Shown here piece after piece: positions 8,498 to 17,405 of a stretch of 58,622 nucleotides of DNA (within the stretch, counting starts at the first letter, position 1; the number at the start of each line of letters is the position of its first letter). The notes under the pieces are model-generated. The model saw nothing but the letters and a program-made list of their open reading frames with translations. It ran no database searches and was not told where the DNA came from. Source of the DNA: an uncultured Alistipes sp. (GTDB taxonomy: Bacteria; Bacteroidota; Bacteroidia; Bacteroidales; Rikenellaceae); assembly GCA_944320985.1 (NCBI GenBank), contig CALUJN010000045.1, forward strand, positions 1 through 58,622. Direction: 5' to 3'. The translations under genes and the position numbers were made by a program.

Positions 8498-11125
8498 TCA
8501 GAGTTTGGTCAGCTTGGCATACTTCTCCAGCAGGGTCTTCTCCCCCGCACGGTCGAAGCGTACCACCAGTTTGCGGTCCGTAGCGAGGGTTTCGATACGC
8601 TCCACGGTTCCGGCGCCGAACATCGGGTGCTCGACGCGCTCGCCCACGGCGTATGCGCTTGCCGACAGGCTGTTCCCGATATCCCCGGGCGTGTAGCTGC
8701 CTCCCGTGCCGGCCGGCCGTATTCCGACCCGTCGCATCCCCTCCGTCGAGGTGCGCAAGGGCTGTACCAGTGCCGGATCGGGCGTTGTGTTCCGCGGAGT
8801 GGAGCGCTGGGGCTGTGCGGTCCGTGCGAAGCGGCGTGCCGGGCCCGATTCACCGTCCGATGGCATGCCGAAACCGCCTCCTCGCGATCCGCCGCCCGAG
8901 GCGTATCCCGTTCGGATATTGCCGGCTCCGCCGCCCGGGAAGTTCCCGCCGCGGGAGTAGGATCCCGACGGGCCGGAAGGGCCTCCGCTGCGACTCCCGA
9001 AACCGCCGGAAGCCGCTCCCTGCTGCTTCTGCTGGAAACGGTAATCGAAACGTCGCCGCAGTTCGTCGATGGCCGAGGGACCGTCGCCGGCGGGACGGCG
9101 TTCCCGCTCCTCCTCCAGATCGATCTCGCTCTCGACATAGCGCGGGTCGATCTCCCGGAGGAAGCAGCTCGGACGCGAAAACTCCATGTTGCCCCACCGG
9201 AAACGCATCTCGGCGTAAGAGATCGTTGCCGAGACCTTCGCCCGTGTCAGCGCCACGTAGAACAGACGCCGCTCCTCCTCGATACCGTCCGGCGTCTCGG
9301 CCGCCCGCTGCGAGGGGAAGAGATTCTCCTCGAGTCCTACGATATAGACATATTTGTATTCGAGGCCCTTGGCCGAATGGACCGTCATGAGCGTCACCTT
9401 GTTGTTGCTTTCGGGATCCTCCTTGTCCATGTCGGTCATGAGCATCATGTTCTGCAGCCACTCCTCGATGCTTGCCTCTTCATCGGGTTGTCGTTCGCCG
9501 TTGCGGATCTCGGCGTCGCAACGCTCCTTGAACTCCTGCATCGAGTTCAGCAACTCCTCGATGTTGTCCAGTGCCGAGGTTGCCTCGGGGGTGTTCTCGG
9601 CGCGGTAGGCGGCCAGAAGCCCCGATCGGGAGGCTACCTCCAGACCGAAGTCGTAGAGATTCTTGTCGTTGCGGGCCAGCGACAGCGAGCGGATCATGGC
9701 GACGAACTCCGCAACCTTGCGGGCAATGGTCCGCTGCACGGCATCGGCCGCGGGTTCGGCCACCAGCGTATCGACCGCCTCCCACATCGAGACACCCTGC
9801 CGTGCCGCCAGATCGGCGATGCGTTGCACGGTCGTGTCGCCGATGCCCCGGGCCGGGCAGTTGATGATCCGGCGGAAGGCCTCGTCGTCGCGCGGGTTGA
9901 TCACCAGCCGGATGTAGGCCATCAGATCCTTCACCTCCTTGTGGTCGTAGAACGACGAGCCCTTGTAGATGCGGTAGGGGATGCCGCGACGGCGGAGGTT
10001 GTCCTCCAGAACGGCCGACTGGTTGTTCGTACGGTAGAGGATCACCGCTTCGGACCACTCGTCGCCCGCGGCCCGGACCTTGTCGCGCAGGTCCGAAACC
10101 ACCATCTCGGCCTCTTCGCGGTCCGTGTAGGCCTTCAGAATGCGGATCTTCTCCCCCTGGGCGCCCTCCGAGAAGCACTTCTTCTCCATGCGCTTCGAGT
10201 TGTGGACGATCACCGAGTTGGCCGCCTCGACGATCGTGCGCGTGGAGCGGTAGTTCTGTTCGAGTTTGAAGACCCTGGCATCGGGATAGTCGTTGCGGAA
10301 CGAGAGGATGTTCTCGATCTTCGCCCCGCGGAACGAGTAGATCGACTGGGCGTCGTCGCCCACGACGCAGACCTTTGCATGGTGCTGCGAGAGCCGCCGG
10401 ATGATGACATACTGCGCGTAGTTCGTATCCTGGTACTCGTCGACCAGAATGTATTGGAACTGCTCCTGGTAGCGGGCCAGCACGTCGGGACAGTCCCTCA
10501 GGAGGATGTTCGTCTGCAGCAGCAGGTCGTCGAAGTCCATCGCACCGTTGTGCTTGCAGCGTTGGCAGTAGATGTTGTAGATGTTTCCGAACTCGGGGAT
10601 CTGCAGCTGCCGGTCCTCGGTGGCCAGCGCCGAGTTGGCCAGGTAGGCGCCCGGCGTGATGAGCTTGTTCTTGGCCAGCGAGATGCGCGAGGCGATCGAG
10701 GCGGGTTTGTATTTTTCGTCCGGAAGGTTCAGCTCCCGGATTACGCTCTTGAGCAGGTTGCGGCTGTCCGCGGTGTCGTAGATCGTGAACGACTCCGAGA
10801 AGCCGATCCGGTCGGCATTCTCACGCAGGATGCGCGAAAAGACCGAGTGGAAGGTGCCCATGCGGATGTAACGGCTGCGGTTGTCGGGCAGCATTCCGGC
10901 GATGCGTTCACGCATCTGTTCGGCGGCCTTGTTCGTGAAGGTCAGCGCCAGGATGTTCCAGGGTTTGACCCCCTGTTCGATCATGTAGGCGATGCGCGAG
11001 GTCAGCACGCGGGTCTTTCCGGAACCCGCCCCGGCGATGATGAGCGACGGCGAGTCGTAATTCTCCACGGCGGCCCGCTGGGCGGGGTTCAGCCCCTTCA
11101 ATATCGGTGATTCGTTGGATTCCAT
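8498..11125 (-). CDS. uvrD: ATP-dependent DNA helicase UvrD/PcrA
   Basis: This 875-residue superfamily 1A helicase unwinds DNA 3'-5' in excision and mismatch repair. It starts with the Q motif LNPAQRAAV, then Walker A AGAGSGKT (residues 31-38), Walker B LVDEYQDTN, motif IV QNYRSTR, motif V VTLMTVHSAKGLEY and motif VI FYVALTRAK. It is longer than the usual 720-780 residues because of a Gly/Ser/Arg-rich linker of about 100 residues (about 720-820). A C-terminal Tudor-like domain follows (ERVEHPMFGAGTVERI), which in PcrA binds RNA polymerase. It is the first gene of a coupled operon with GT2 and nth. A -7-like element ends only five bases before the ATG. Confidence 0.96.
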   Translation of the reverse strand: MESNESPILKGLNPAQRAAVENYDSPSLIIAGAGSGKTRVLTSRIAYMIEQGVKPWNILALTFTNKAAEQMRERIAGMLPDNRSRYIRMGTFHSVFSRILRENADRIGFSESFTIYDTADSRNLLKSVIRELNLPDEKYKPASIASRISLAKNKLITPGAYLANSALATEDRQLQIPEFGNIYNIYCQRCKHNGAMDFDDLLLQTNILLRDCPDVLARYQEQFQYILVDEYQDTNYAQYVIIRRLSQHHAKVCVVGDDAQSIYSFRGAKIENILSFRNDYPDARVFKLEQNYRSTRTIVEAANSVIVHNSKRMEKKCFSEGAQGEKIRILKAYTDREEAEMVVSDLRDKVRAAGDEWSEAVILYRTNNQSAVLEDNLRRRGIPYRIYKGSSFYDHKEVKDLMAYIRLVINPRDDEAFRRIINCPARGIGDTTVQRIADLAARQGVSMWEAVDTLVAEPAADAVQRTIARKVAEFVAMIRSLSLARNDKNLYDFGLEVASRSGLLAAYRAENTPEATSALDNIEELLNSMQEFKERCDAEIRNGERQPDEEASIEEWLQNMMLMTDMDKEDPESNNKVTLMTVHSAKGLEYKYVYIVGLEENLFPSQRAAETPDGIEEERRLFYVALTRAKVSATISYAEMRFRWGNMEFSRPSCFLREIDPRYVESEIDLEEERERRPAGDGPSAIDELRRRFDYRFQQKQQGAASGGFGSRSGGPSGPSGSYSRGGNFPGGGAGNIRTGYASGGGSRGGGFGMPSDGESGPARRFARTAQPQRSTPRNTTPDPALVQPLRTSTEGMRRVGIRPAGTGGSYTPGDIGNSLSASAYAVGERVEHPMFGAGTVERIETLATDRKLVVRFDRAGEKTLLEKYAKLTKL

Positions 11126-11130
11126 GCCCG

Positions 11131-11138
11131 CAAAGGTA
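11131..11138 (-). promoter_or_regulatory. Candidate -7 element abutting the uvrD start codon
   Basis: The minus strand reads TACCTTTG (TAnnTTTG consensus), and only five bases separate it from the uvrD ATG. By the geometry of the rnpB promoter in this same window, transcription would begin at or next to the A of the ATG, giving a leaderless message. No convincing -33 element was found. Confidence 0.4.
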
Positions 11139-11602
11139 ATAAGAAATCGACGAAGAATTCCCTTTGCGGAGCACTATATTTTTCGGTCGGCTCCGGAGGG
11201 CTCCGCCGGACGGAAGGGGCTCTGCCGGAACGGATCGTTTTTTGAGCTGCGGTCTCTTTTCGGTCTCTTCCCGGCCTCTTCCCAGCTTCGTTCCGGCCTC
11301 CGGACAAGGCGTCCCGAAGGCGTCGGGCGGGGCGTCCGCGGCGGAAAATCGCCTCCGGGCAGGAATATTTTTTCGAATAAAATAATATCTTTGCATTCGA
11401 ATCGTTAAACAAGTACGTCGACACCCTCCGCACTCGTTCCTCACTCCGATCCGGGGGCCTGTAAAACGCCGTCTTCGCGACGTGCGGCTCCGTAACGGCA
11501 TCTCTGCCGGAACGAAGTATTCCTCCATCCCCGGAAAAGGAGCGTCTGACGGGTCTGCAGTGTGTCCCGCAACGGATCCAAAAACAAAAACGAAATAGAC
11601 AC
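11139..11602. other. Divergent intergenic region uvrD / Bat operon
   Basis: About 460 bases carry no credible gene. The region holds the upstream part of the uvrD promoter, a promoter candidate on the plus strand at 11386-11393, and a roughly 200-base leader before the MoxR gene. No recognisable riboswitch or attenuator was seen in the leader. Confidence 0.5.
11386..11393 (+). promoter_or_regulatory. Candidate -7 promoter element of the Bat operon
   Basis: TATCTTTG matches TAnnTTTG exactly, inside an AT-rich pocket. The resulting 5' leader before the MoxR gene at 11603 would be about 200 bases. Confidence 0.5.
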
Positions 11603-12601
11603 ATGAGCGAAGTCATCAACATCAAGGAACTCAACGAGCGCATCGAACGCGAATCGGTATTCGTCGACACGCTCCGTACCGAAATGGGCAAGGTCATCGT
11701 GGGTCAGAGCCATCTGGTCGACACGCTGCTGATCGGCCTGCTCTCCAACGGACACATACTTCTGGAGGGTGTTCCGGGTCTGGCCAAGACGCTGGCCATC
11801 ACGACGCTGGCCAAGGCCGTCGACGCCGATTTCTCGCGTATTCAGTTCACTCCCGACCTGCTGCCTGCCGACCTGATCGGTACGCTGATCTATTCGCAGA
11901 AGAGTGAGGATTTTGTGGTCCGCAAAGGCCCGATCTTCGCCAACTTCGTGCTGGCCGACGAGATCAACCGTTCCCCGGCCAAGGTGCAGTCGGCCCTGCT
12001 CGAGGCCATGCAGGAGCGTCAGGTCACCATCGGCGACAACACCTATCCCCTGCCGCAACCCTTCCTGGTGCTGGCCACCCAGAACCCCCTCGAACAGGAG
12101 GGTACCTACCCGCTCCCGGAGGCCCAGGTCGACCGTTTCATGCTCAAGGCCAAGATCTCCTACCCCAAGAAGCAGGAGGAGCGCGACATCGTACGCATGA
12201 ACCTCTCGGGTGCCGGCATGCCCCAGGTCAACAAGGTCATTACGCCGGAGGACATCGTCAAGGCCCGCAAGGTCGTCGAGGATGTCTACATGGACGAGAA
12301 GATCGAGAAGTACATCGTCGACATCATCTTCGCCACGCGTGAACCGGCCGAGTACAACCTCCAGAAACTCCAGAACCTGATCGCCTACGGAGGTTCGCCG
12401 CGTGCCTCGATCTCGCTGGCCAAGGCCGCCCGCGCCTACGCCTTCATCCGCCGCCGCGGATACGTCATTCCGGAGGATGTGCGCGCCGTCTGCCACGACG
12501 TGCTCCGCCACCGTATCGGACTCACCTACGAGGCCGAAGCCGAGAACATCTCCACCGAAGAGATCATCACCGACATCCTCAACAACGTAATCGTACCCTA
12601 A
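11603..12601 (+). CDS. MoxR-family AAA+ ATPase
   Basis: This 332-residue cytoplasmic ATPase has Walker A GVPGLAKT (residues 56-63), Walker B FVLADEINRSPAK, the sensor segment LATQNPLEQEGTYPLPEAQVDRF and the C-terminal lid domain. These are all hallmarks of the MoxR Proper subfamily. MoxR ATPases act as chaperones for VWA-domain partners. Here the partners are the DUF58 protein 2 bases downstream and the two VWA membrane proteins further on, as in the Bacteroides aerotolerance (Bat) operon. It is the first gene of a six-gene tightly spaced operon. Confidence 0.95.
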   Translation: MSEVINIKELNERIERESVFVDTLRTEMGKVIVGQSHLVDTLLIGLLSNGHILLEGVPGLAKTLAITTLAKAVDADFSRIQFTPDLLPADLIGTLIYSQKSEDFVVRKGPIFANFVLADEINRSPAKVQSALLEAMQERQVTIGDNTYPLPQPFLVLATQNPLEQEGTYPLPEAQVDRFMLKAKISYPKKQEERDIVRMNLSGAGMPQVNKVITPEDIVKARKVVEDVYMDEKIEKYIVDIIFATREPAEYNLQKLQNLIAYGGSPRASISLAKAARAYAFIRRRGYVIPEDVRAVCHDVLRHRIGLTYEAEAENISTEEIITDILNNVIVP

Positions 12602-12603
12602 CG

Positions 12604-13488
12604 ATGCAGGAGAGCGAGAACGATATTCTCAAACGTGTCCGCAAGATCGAGATCAAGACCCGCGGTCTGTCGAACGAGATCTTCGCCGGAAAGTACCACA
12701 CGGCTTTCCGGGGACGGGGCATGTCGTTTTCCGAGGTCCGCGAATACCGCGCCGGGGACGACGTGCGCGACATCGACTGGAACGTCACGGCACGCTCGCG
12801 CAAACCCCACATCAAGATCTATGAGGAGGAGCGCGAGTTGACGATGATGCTTCTTGTCGACGTGTCGGCTTCGCGGATGTTCGGCTCCACGGACCGGCTG
12901 AAGAAGAACATCATCACGGAGATCGCCGCCGTGCTGGCCTTCTCCGCCTCGCAGAACAACGACAAGGTGGGCTGCATCTTCTTTTCGGACCGTGTCGAAA
13001 AGTTCATCCCCCCGAAGAAGGGCCGCAGCCATATCCTGATGATCATCCGCGAGTTGGTCGGCTTCCGTCCCGAATCCCCGGGAACGAAGCTCTCCGAACC
13101 GCTCCGTTTTCTGACGAACGTCAACAAGAAACACTGTACGACCTTCATTCTCTCAGACTTCATGGATTCGTCGGGCGACCGTGCGGCGCTGGACGATGCG
13201 CTGAAGATCGCCGGGAGCAAGCACGATCTGGTCGGGATCCGCGTCTACGACCCCCGCGAAACGGAACTGCCCGACGTGGGGATCGTCGAGTTGCGCGATG
13301 CCGAAAGCGGCCGCAAGGTCTGGGTCGACACCTCCTCGCGTGCCGTGCGCGATCACTATGCCGCCTCGTGGCGGGAGCTCAGCGGCGAGATTGACGCTAC
13401 GCTCAAACACAACCGGATCGACACGGCGACGATCTCCACCGACGGCGATTACGTTGCCGAACTGATGAAACTCTTCAAACAGCGATGA
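12604..13488 (+). CDS. DUF58 domain-containing protein
   Basis: This 294-residue soluble protein has the DUF58 signature YRAGDDVRDIDWNVTARS (about residues 49-66). A VWA-like core follows with the metal-site motif LLVDVSASRMFG, so a MIDAS-type DxSxS is present. DUF58 proteins always travel with MoxR ATPases; their biochemical role is unproven. The gene begins 2 bases after the MoxR stop, and its stop overlaps the next start by four bases (ATGA), so the three genes are translationally coupled. Confidence 0.92.
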   Translation: MQESENDILKRVRKIEIKTRGLSNEIFAGKYHTAFRGRGMSFSEVREYRAGDDVRDIDWNVTARSRKPHIKIYEEERELTMMLLVDVSASRMFGSTDRLKKNIITEIAAVLAFSASQNNDKVGCIFFSDRVEKFIPPKKGRSHILMIIRELVGFRPESPGTKLSEPLRFLTNVNKKHCTTFILSDFMDSSGDRAALDDALKIAGSKHDLVGIRVYDPRETELPDVGIVELRDAESGRKVWVDTSSRAVRDHYAASWRELSGEIDATLKHNRIDTATISTDGDYVAELMKLFKQR

Positions 13489-14462
13489 AACGACTCTTTG
13501 TCATAGCGACATTCGTCGGGGCGGTGTTCGGCGCCGGCTCGCTCCGGGCCCAGGACACCCCTGTCGTCACGGCGTATGTCGAACCCGACAGCATCCTGAT
13601 CGGCGACCGCTTCGATTACGTCATCGACGTGGAGAAGGATCTGGTCCAGGTGGTCGACTTCCCGGTCTTTGAACCCCGCGAAGGCGAGATTGAACTTGTC
13701 GAGAGTTTTCCCGTCGATACGCTTCAGCGTGACGGGCGCAAGCTCCGCCTGCGCAAACGTTACCGGCTGGCGGCCTTCGGCGAAGGCAAGTACAACCTGG
13801 GAGTTGCCCGGGTGCTCTACGCCGACAAGAATATCCTCGATACGCTCAGCAGCCGCGATTCGCTCTACCTTGAGGTGGCGACCTTCCAGATCGACTCCAC
13901 CTCGCAGTCGATCTACGACCTCAAGCCCCAGAAGACGCTGCCTTTCCAGCTTCGGGAGATCAAGGACTACATTACGTGGGGGCTGTTGATTCTGCTGCTG
14001 CTGGCTGCCGGGGTCTATGCCCTCCATCGGTGGCTGGCCAAACGCGGCAAGGGCTTCGGCGACCTCTTCAAGCCGGCTCCGCCGCTGCCTCCGCACGTGG
14101 CGGCGATCCAGGCCCTTGAAACGCTTCACAACCAGAAACTCTGGCAGAACAACCGCCACAAGCAGTACTATTCGGGTCTGACCGACATCCTGCGGACCTA
14201 CATCGCCGCGCGGTGGGGTATCGGGGCCATGGAGATGACCTCCGACGAGATCATCGAGGCGATGCGCGGCGAAGAGCTTCCGGACAAGGCCCGCATGGAT
14301 CTCACCTCGATTTTGCGGGACGGCGATCTGGTGAAGTTCGCCAAGGCGATGCCGGATGGCGAGCAGAACGAATCCGACTATCTGAAGGCCTACTATTTCG
14401 TTGAGGAGACAAAGATCGTCGAGGAGACCGCGCAGCCGGAGTCCGATCCGATGCAGAACTAA
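13485..14462 (+). CDS. Bat-operon membrane protein (BatD-like N terminus, DUF4381-like C terminus)
   Basis: This 325-residue protein has a signal peptide (about 1-23, ending SLRAQ). A periplasmic beta-sandwich resembling BatD follows (VTAYVEPDSILIGDRFDY). There is one transmembrane helix near residues 163-182 (YITWGLLILLLLAAGVYAL), then a cytoplasmic helical domain (YYSGLTDILRTYIAARWGI) like DUF4381. In Bacteroidetes Bat operons a protein of this type sits between DUF58 and the VWA genes. Its role is presumed to be membrane anchoring or a partner function for the MoxR/VWA system. Assignment to a named family is by pattern only. Confidence 0.72.
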   Translation: MKRLFVIATFVGAVFGAGSLRAQDTPVVTAYVEPDSILIGDRFDYVIDVEKDLVQVVDFPVFEPREGEIELVESFPVDTLQRDGRKLRLRKRYRLAAFGEGKYNLGVARVLYADKNILDTLSSRDSLYLEVATFQIDSTSQSIYDLKPQKTLPFQLREIKDYITWGLLILLLLAAGVYALHRWLAKRGKGFGDLFKPAPPLPPHVAAIQALETLHNQKLWQNNRHKQYYSGLTDILRTYIAARWGIGAMEMTSDEIIEAMRGEELPDKARMDLTSILRDGDLVKFAKAMPDGEQNESDYLKAYYFVEETKIVEETAQPESDPMQN

Positions 14463-14470
14463 ATGCGACA

Positions 14471-15277
14471 ATGATGTACAGATCACTTTATATCACGTTA
14501 TTGCTTCTCTTTGCGGCCGCCGGGGTCCAGGCGCAGCGGATGCCGGAGCGTTCGCTTGTGCGCAAGGGTACGCGGCAGTACAACAAGGGGGAGTACGAGA
14601 AGGCGATCCAGCGTTACGAAGAGGCGTTGAAGGCCGCTCCGGGGCAGTTTGAGGCTACCTACGACCTTGGGAATGCCCTCTATAAGGCCGAGCGCTTCGA
14701 CCGGGCCGAGCAGACCATGGAGCAGGCGGCCGCCGATACGCTGCGCTCCGAGACGGAGCGGGCCGAGGCCTTCTACAACCTCGGAAACGCGCAATTCAAG
14801 CAGGAAAAATACCAGGAGGCGCTCGAGAGTTATAAACAGTCGTTGCGGTTGAACCCCTCGGACATGGAGGCCAAGTACAACTACGCCTATACGAAACGGC
14901 TGCTGGACCAGAATCAGAATGGTGGCGGTGGCGGCAATGATCAGAATCAGGACCAGAATCAGGATCAGAACCAAAACCAAAACCAGAATCAGAACCAGGA
15001 CCAGAACCAGAACCAGAACCAAAATCAAGATCAGAACCAGGACCAGAATCAGGACCAGAACCAGGATCAGCAGAATCCGCAGGATCAGAACGGAAAGCAG
15101 GATCCTTCGAATCCCGAGCAATCGGAGTCCGGGGAGGGTCAGCCCACCCCCTCGGGAATCTCACCGCAGGAGCAGGAGCAGATGCTCGATGCCATCCAGG
15201 CGCAGGAGGACAAGACCCAGGAAAAACTCAAGGAGAAGGCAAAGGGTGTCGTGGTCCGCGGCAAGAAAAACTGGTAA
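14471..15277 (+). CDS. TPR protein with long Asn/Gln/Asp repeat tract (BatC-like)
   Basis: This 268-residue protein has a signal peptide (about 1-22, ending GVQAQ) and then three to four TPR units (for example RQYNKGEYEKAIQRYEEALK and AEAFYNLGNAQFKQEKYQEA). A low-complexity run of Asn-Gln/Asp-Gln dipeptides of about 55 residues covers about residues 154-210, followed by a charged tail. TPR proteins with such NQ-rich tails are the BatC component of Bat operons and probably scaffold the VWA proteins in the periplasm. It lies upstream of the two VWA genes here rather than downstream. A second ATG three bases later is possible. Confidence 0.8.
   Translation: MMYRSLYITLLLLFAAAGVQAQRMPERSLVRKGTRQYNKGEYEKAIQRYEEALKAAPGQFEATYDLGNALYKAERFDRAEQTMEQAAADTLRSETERAEAFYNLGNAQFKQEKYQEALESYKQSLRLNPSDMEAKYNYAYTKRLLDQNQNGGGGGNDQNQDQNQDQNQNQNQNQNQDQNQNQNQNQDQNQDQNQDQNQDQQNPQDQNGKQDPSNPEQSESGEGQPTPSGISPQEQEQMLDAIQAQEDKTQEKLKEKAKGVVVRGKKNW
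14941..15092 (+). repeat. In-frame degenerate 6/12-base repeat (CAGAAC/CAGGAC units)
   Basis: More than twenty tandem copies of CAR-AAY or CAR-GAY hexamers encode Gln-Asn or Gln-Asp. The tract is in frame and prone to slippage, so copy number may vary between strains without frameshift whenever whole hexamers are gained or lost. Confidence 0.85.
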
Positions 15278-15291
15278 AACGTTCGTAAACT

Positions 15292-16281
15292 ATGCATTTC
15301 GCTTCACCATATTACCTTTGGCTGCTGGTGCTGCTCGTGCCGATGATCGGTTATTACGTGTGGCGGACCCTGCAGGGCGGTGCGGCCATCCAGATCTCGA
15401 GTGTTCGGGGTGTTGCGGGGGCCCCGCGGACTTTCCGTTATTACCTGCGTCATCTGCCCTTTGTGCTGCGTGCGGCGGCCTTTTCGCTGCTTGTCGTGGC
15501 ACTGGCCCGGCCGCAGGACGTCGAGCAGAACGTCTCGACGAATACCGAAGGTATCGATATCATGCTGGCTATCGACGTTTCGGCCTCGATGCTGGCGCGG
15601 GATTTCCAGCCCGACCGTATTACGGCGGCCAAGGAGGTGGCCGGATCGTTCATTGCCGACCGCTACGGCGACCGCATCGGTCTGGTGGCCTTTGCTGCCG
15701 AAGCCTTTACGCAGAGCCCGCTGACCACGGACCAGAGTACCTTGCAGACGTTGCTGGCACGGATCCGCAGCGGTCTGATCGACGACAGCGGTACGGCCAT
15801 CGGCAACGGACTGGCCACGGCCATCAACCGCCTGCGTGAGAGCGATGCCAAGTCGAAGGTCGTCATTCTCCTGACCGACGGCGTGAACAACCGCGGCGAG
15901 ATCACCCCTCTGACCGCCGCGGAGATCGCCAAGGCGCAGAACATCCGTGTCTATACGATCGGAGTGGGTACGAGGGGAATGGCTCCCTATCCTGCCGTGG
16001 ACATGTTCGGCAACATCACCTATGTCAAACAGAAGGTCGAGATCGACGAGAAGACCTTGACGGCCATGGCCGAAATGACCGGCGGAAAATATTTCCGTGC
16101 TACGGACAATGTCAAGCTCAAGGCCATCTACGACGAAATCAATCAGCTCGAAAAGAGCAAGGTCGAGGTCTTCGAACACATCTCCTATCACGAACTGTTC
16201 CTACATTGGGTGCTGGGAGCCCTGGGGCTCCTGCTTTTGGAGTTCCTGCTGTCGAACCTCGTTCTGAAACGTATTCCGTAA
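15292..16281 (+). CDS. batA: VWA-domain membrane protein BatA
   Basis: This 329-residue protein has a short N-terminal hydrophobic segment, a second membrane helix (about 55-75), and a periplasmic or cytoplasm-facing VWA domain. The MIDAS motif is AIDVSASM (DxSxS), with later metal ligands in LLTDGVNNRGE. A C-terminal membrane helix follows (HWVLGALGLLLLEFLLSNL). This topology and motif set are those of BatA/Aer proteins linked to oxygen tolerance in Bacteroides fragilis. It is followed 12 bases later by the paralogous batB. Confidence 0.9.
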   Translation: MHFASPYYLWLLVLLVPMIGYYVWRTLQGGAAIQISSVRGVAGAPRTFRYYLRHLPFVLRAAAFSLLVVALARPQDVEQNVSTNTEGIDIMLAIDVSASMLARDFQPDRITAAKEVAGSFIADRYGDRIGLVAFAAEAFTQSPLTTDQSTLQTLLARIRSGLIDDSGTAIGNGLATAINRLRESDAKSKVVILLTDGVNNRGEITPLTAAEIAKAQNIRVYTIGVGTRGMAPYPAVDMFGNITYVKQKVEIDEKTLTAMAEMTGGKYFRATDNVKLKAIYDEINQLEKSKVEVFEHISYHELFLHWVLGALGLLLLEFLLSNLVLKRIP

Positions 16282-16293
16282 AAGCATTCCGCC

Positions 16294-17319
16294 ATGTTCC
16301 GTTTTGCAAATCCACAATATCTCTGGCTGCTCGTGGCGCTTCCGGTTCTCGTGGCGCTCTTCTGGCTTGCGGCCCGCAGCCGCCGCAAACGGCTTGCTCG
16401 CTTCGGGCACTCCGCCGTGTTGGAGGAGTTGATGCCCGAAGTCTCGACAGGCCGGGTCACGTTGCGTTTTCTGCTCTTTCTGCTGGCTGTGACCTGTCTG
16501 ATCTTCGCCGCGGCACGTCCCCAGTTCGGTTCGAAACTCCGTGAGGAGAAGGCTCAGGGCATCGAAATGATGCTTACGGTGGACGTCTCGAACTCGATGC
16601 TTGCCGAGGACTTCGAACCCAACCGCCTCGAACGGACGAAATATGCCATCGGCAAACTCTTCGAGGGATTGCAGCAGGACCGTGTGGGTCTGGTTGTCTT
16701 CGCCGGAGAGCCCAAGGTCCAGTTGCCGATCACCTCGGATTACCGCATGGCGCGGGCCTTTGCGCGGAAGATCGACCCGTCGCTGGTCTCGGTGCAGGGT
16801 ACGGCTGTCGGAAAGGCTCTGGAACAGGCTCTGTTGTCGTTCTCGAGCGATACGGAGCAGAGCCATGGAAGGGTCATCATCCTGATTACCGACGGCGAGA
16901 ACCATGAAGACGATGCCCTTGCCGTAGCCGAACGGGCCGCCGGAATGGGCGTTAAGATCTTCACGATCGGCATCGGAACCCCCGAAGGCGCTCCGATCCA
17001 GATTGACGGGGAGTTCATCAAGGATGAAAAGGGGGAGATGGTCGTCTCGAAGCTCAATGAGGAGATGCTGGCCCGGATTGCCGACATTACCGGAGGAGCC
17101 TATGTGCGAGCCACGAAACAGTCGATCGGTCTGGACGAGATCGTCAAGGAGATCAACGAGATGGAGCAGACCGAACTGTCGACGATCCGTTTCGAGGAGT
17201 TCAACGAACAATACCAGTACCTGTTGATTGTGGCGCTGGTGCTGCTCCTGATCGAATTCGTGATCCTCGATCGCCGCAATCCGCTGTTGGCGCATCTGAA
17301 CATTTTCCGGGAGAAGTGA
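16294..17319 (+). CDS. batB: VWA-domain membrane protein BatB
   Basis: This 341-residue protein is a paralogue of the preceding gene with the same layout. It has two N-terminal membrane helices (YLWLLVALPVLVALFWLA and FLLFLLAVTCLIFAA), a VWA domain with MIDAS TVDVSNSM and IITDGENHEDD, and a C-terminal helix (YLLIVALVLLLIEFVIL). It is the last gene of the operon. The BatD and BatE genes that usually follow batB or batC are not found before the next transcription unit. Confidence 0.9.
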   Translation: MFRFANPQYLWLLVALPVLVALFWLAARSRRKRLARFGHSAVLEELMPEVSTGRVTLRFLLFLLAVTCLIFAAARPQFGSKLREEKAQGIEMMLTVDVSNSMLAEDFEPNRLERTKYAIGKLFEGLQQDRVGLVVFAGEPKVQLPITSDYRMARAFARKIDPSLVSVQGTAVGKALEQALLSFSSDTEQSHGRVIILITDGENHEDDALAVAERAAGMGVKIFTIGIGTPEGAPIQIDGEFIKDEKGEMVVSKLNEEMLARIADITGGAYVRATKQSIGLDEIVKEINEMEQTELSTIRFEEFNEQYQYLLIVALVLLLIEFVILDRRNPLLAHLNIFREK

Positions 17320-17338
17320 TCCCGGTCGGAAATAAGAG

Positions 17339-17377
17339 GGGGAGTGGCGCCACGACGGCACTCCCTTTGCATTTTCT
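17339..17377 (+). terminator. Weak intrinsic terminator after the Bat operon
   Basis: GGGAGTG (17340-17346) pairs with CACTCCC (17359-17365) around a 12-base loop and is followed by a T/C-rich run. The short stem makes this a modest call. Confidence 0.45.
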
Positions 17378-17405
17378 CTTCTGAAAATCCGTAAAATCCG
17401 AAATC

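Noticed and set aside
8081-11110. Roughly 1000-codon plus-strand open frame opposite uvrD
   Set aside because: It results from GC-rich codon bias on the opposite strand; uvrD has all helicase motifs.
14941-15092. Possible CRISPR array
   Set aside because: The hexameric repeats have no spacers and lie in frame inside a coding gene.
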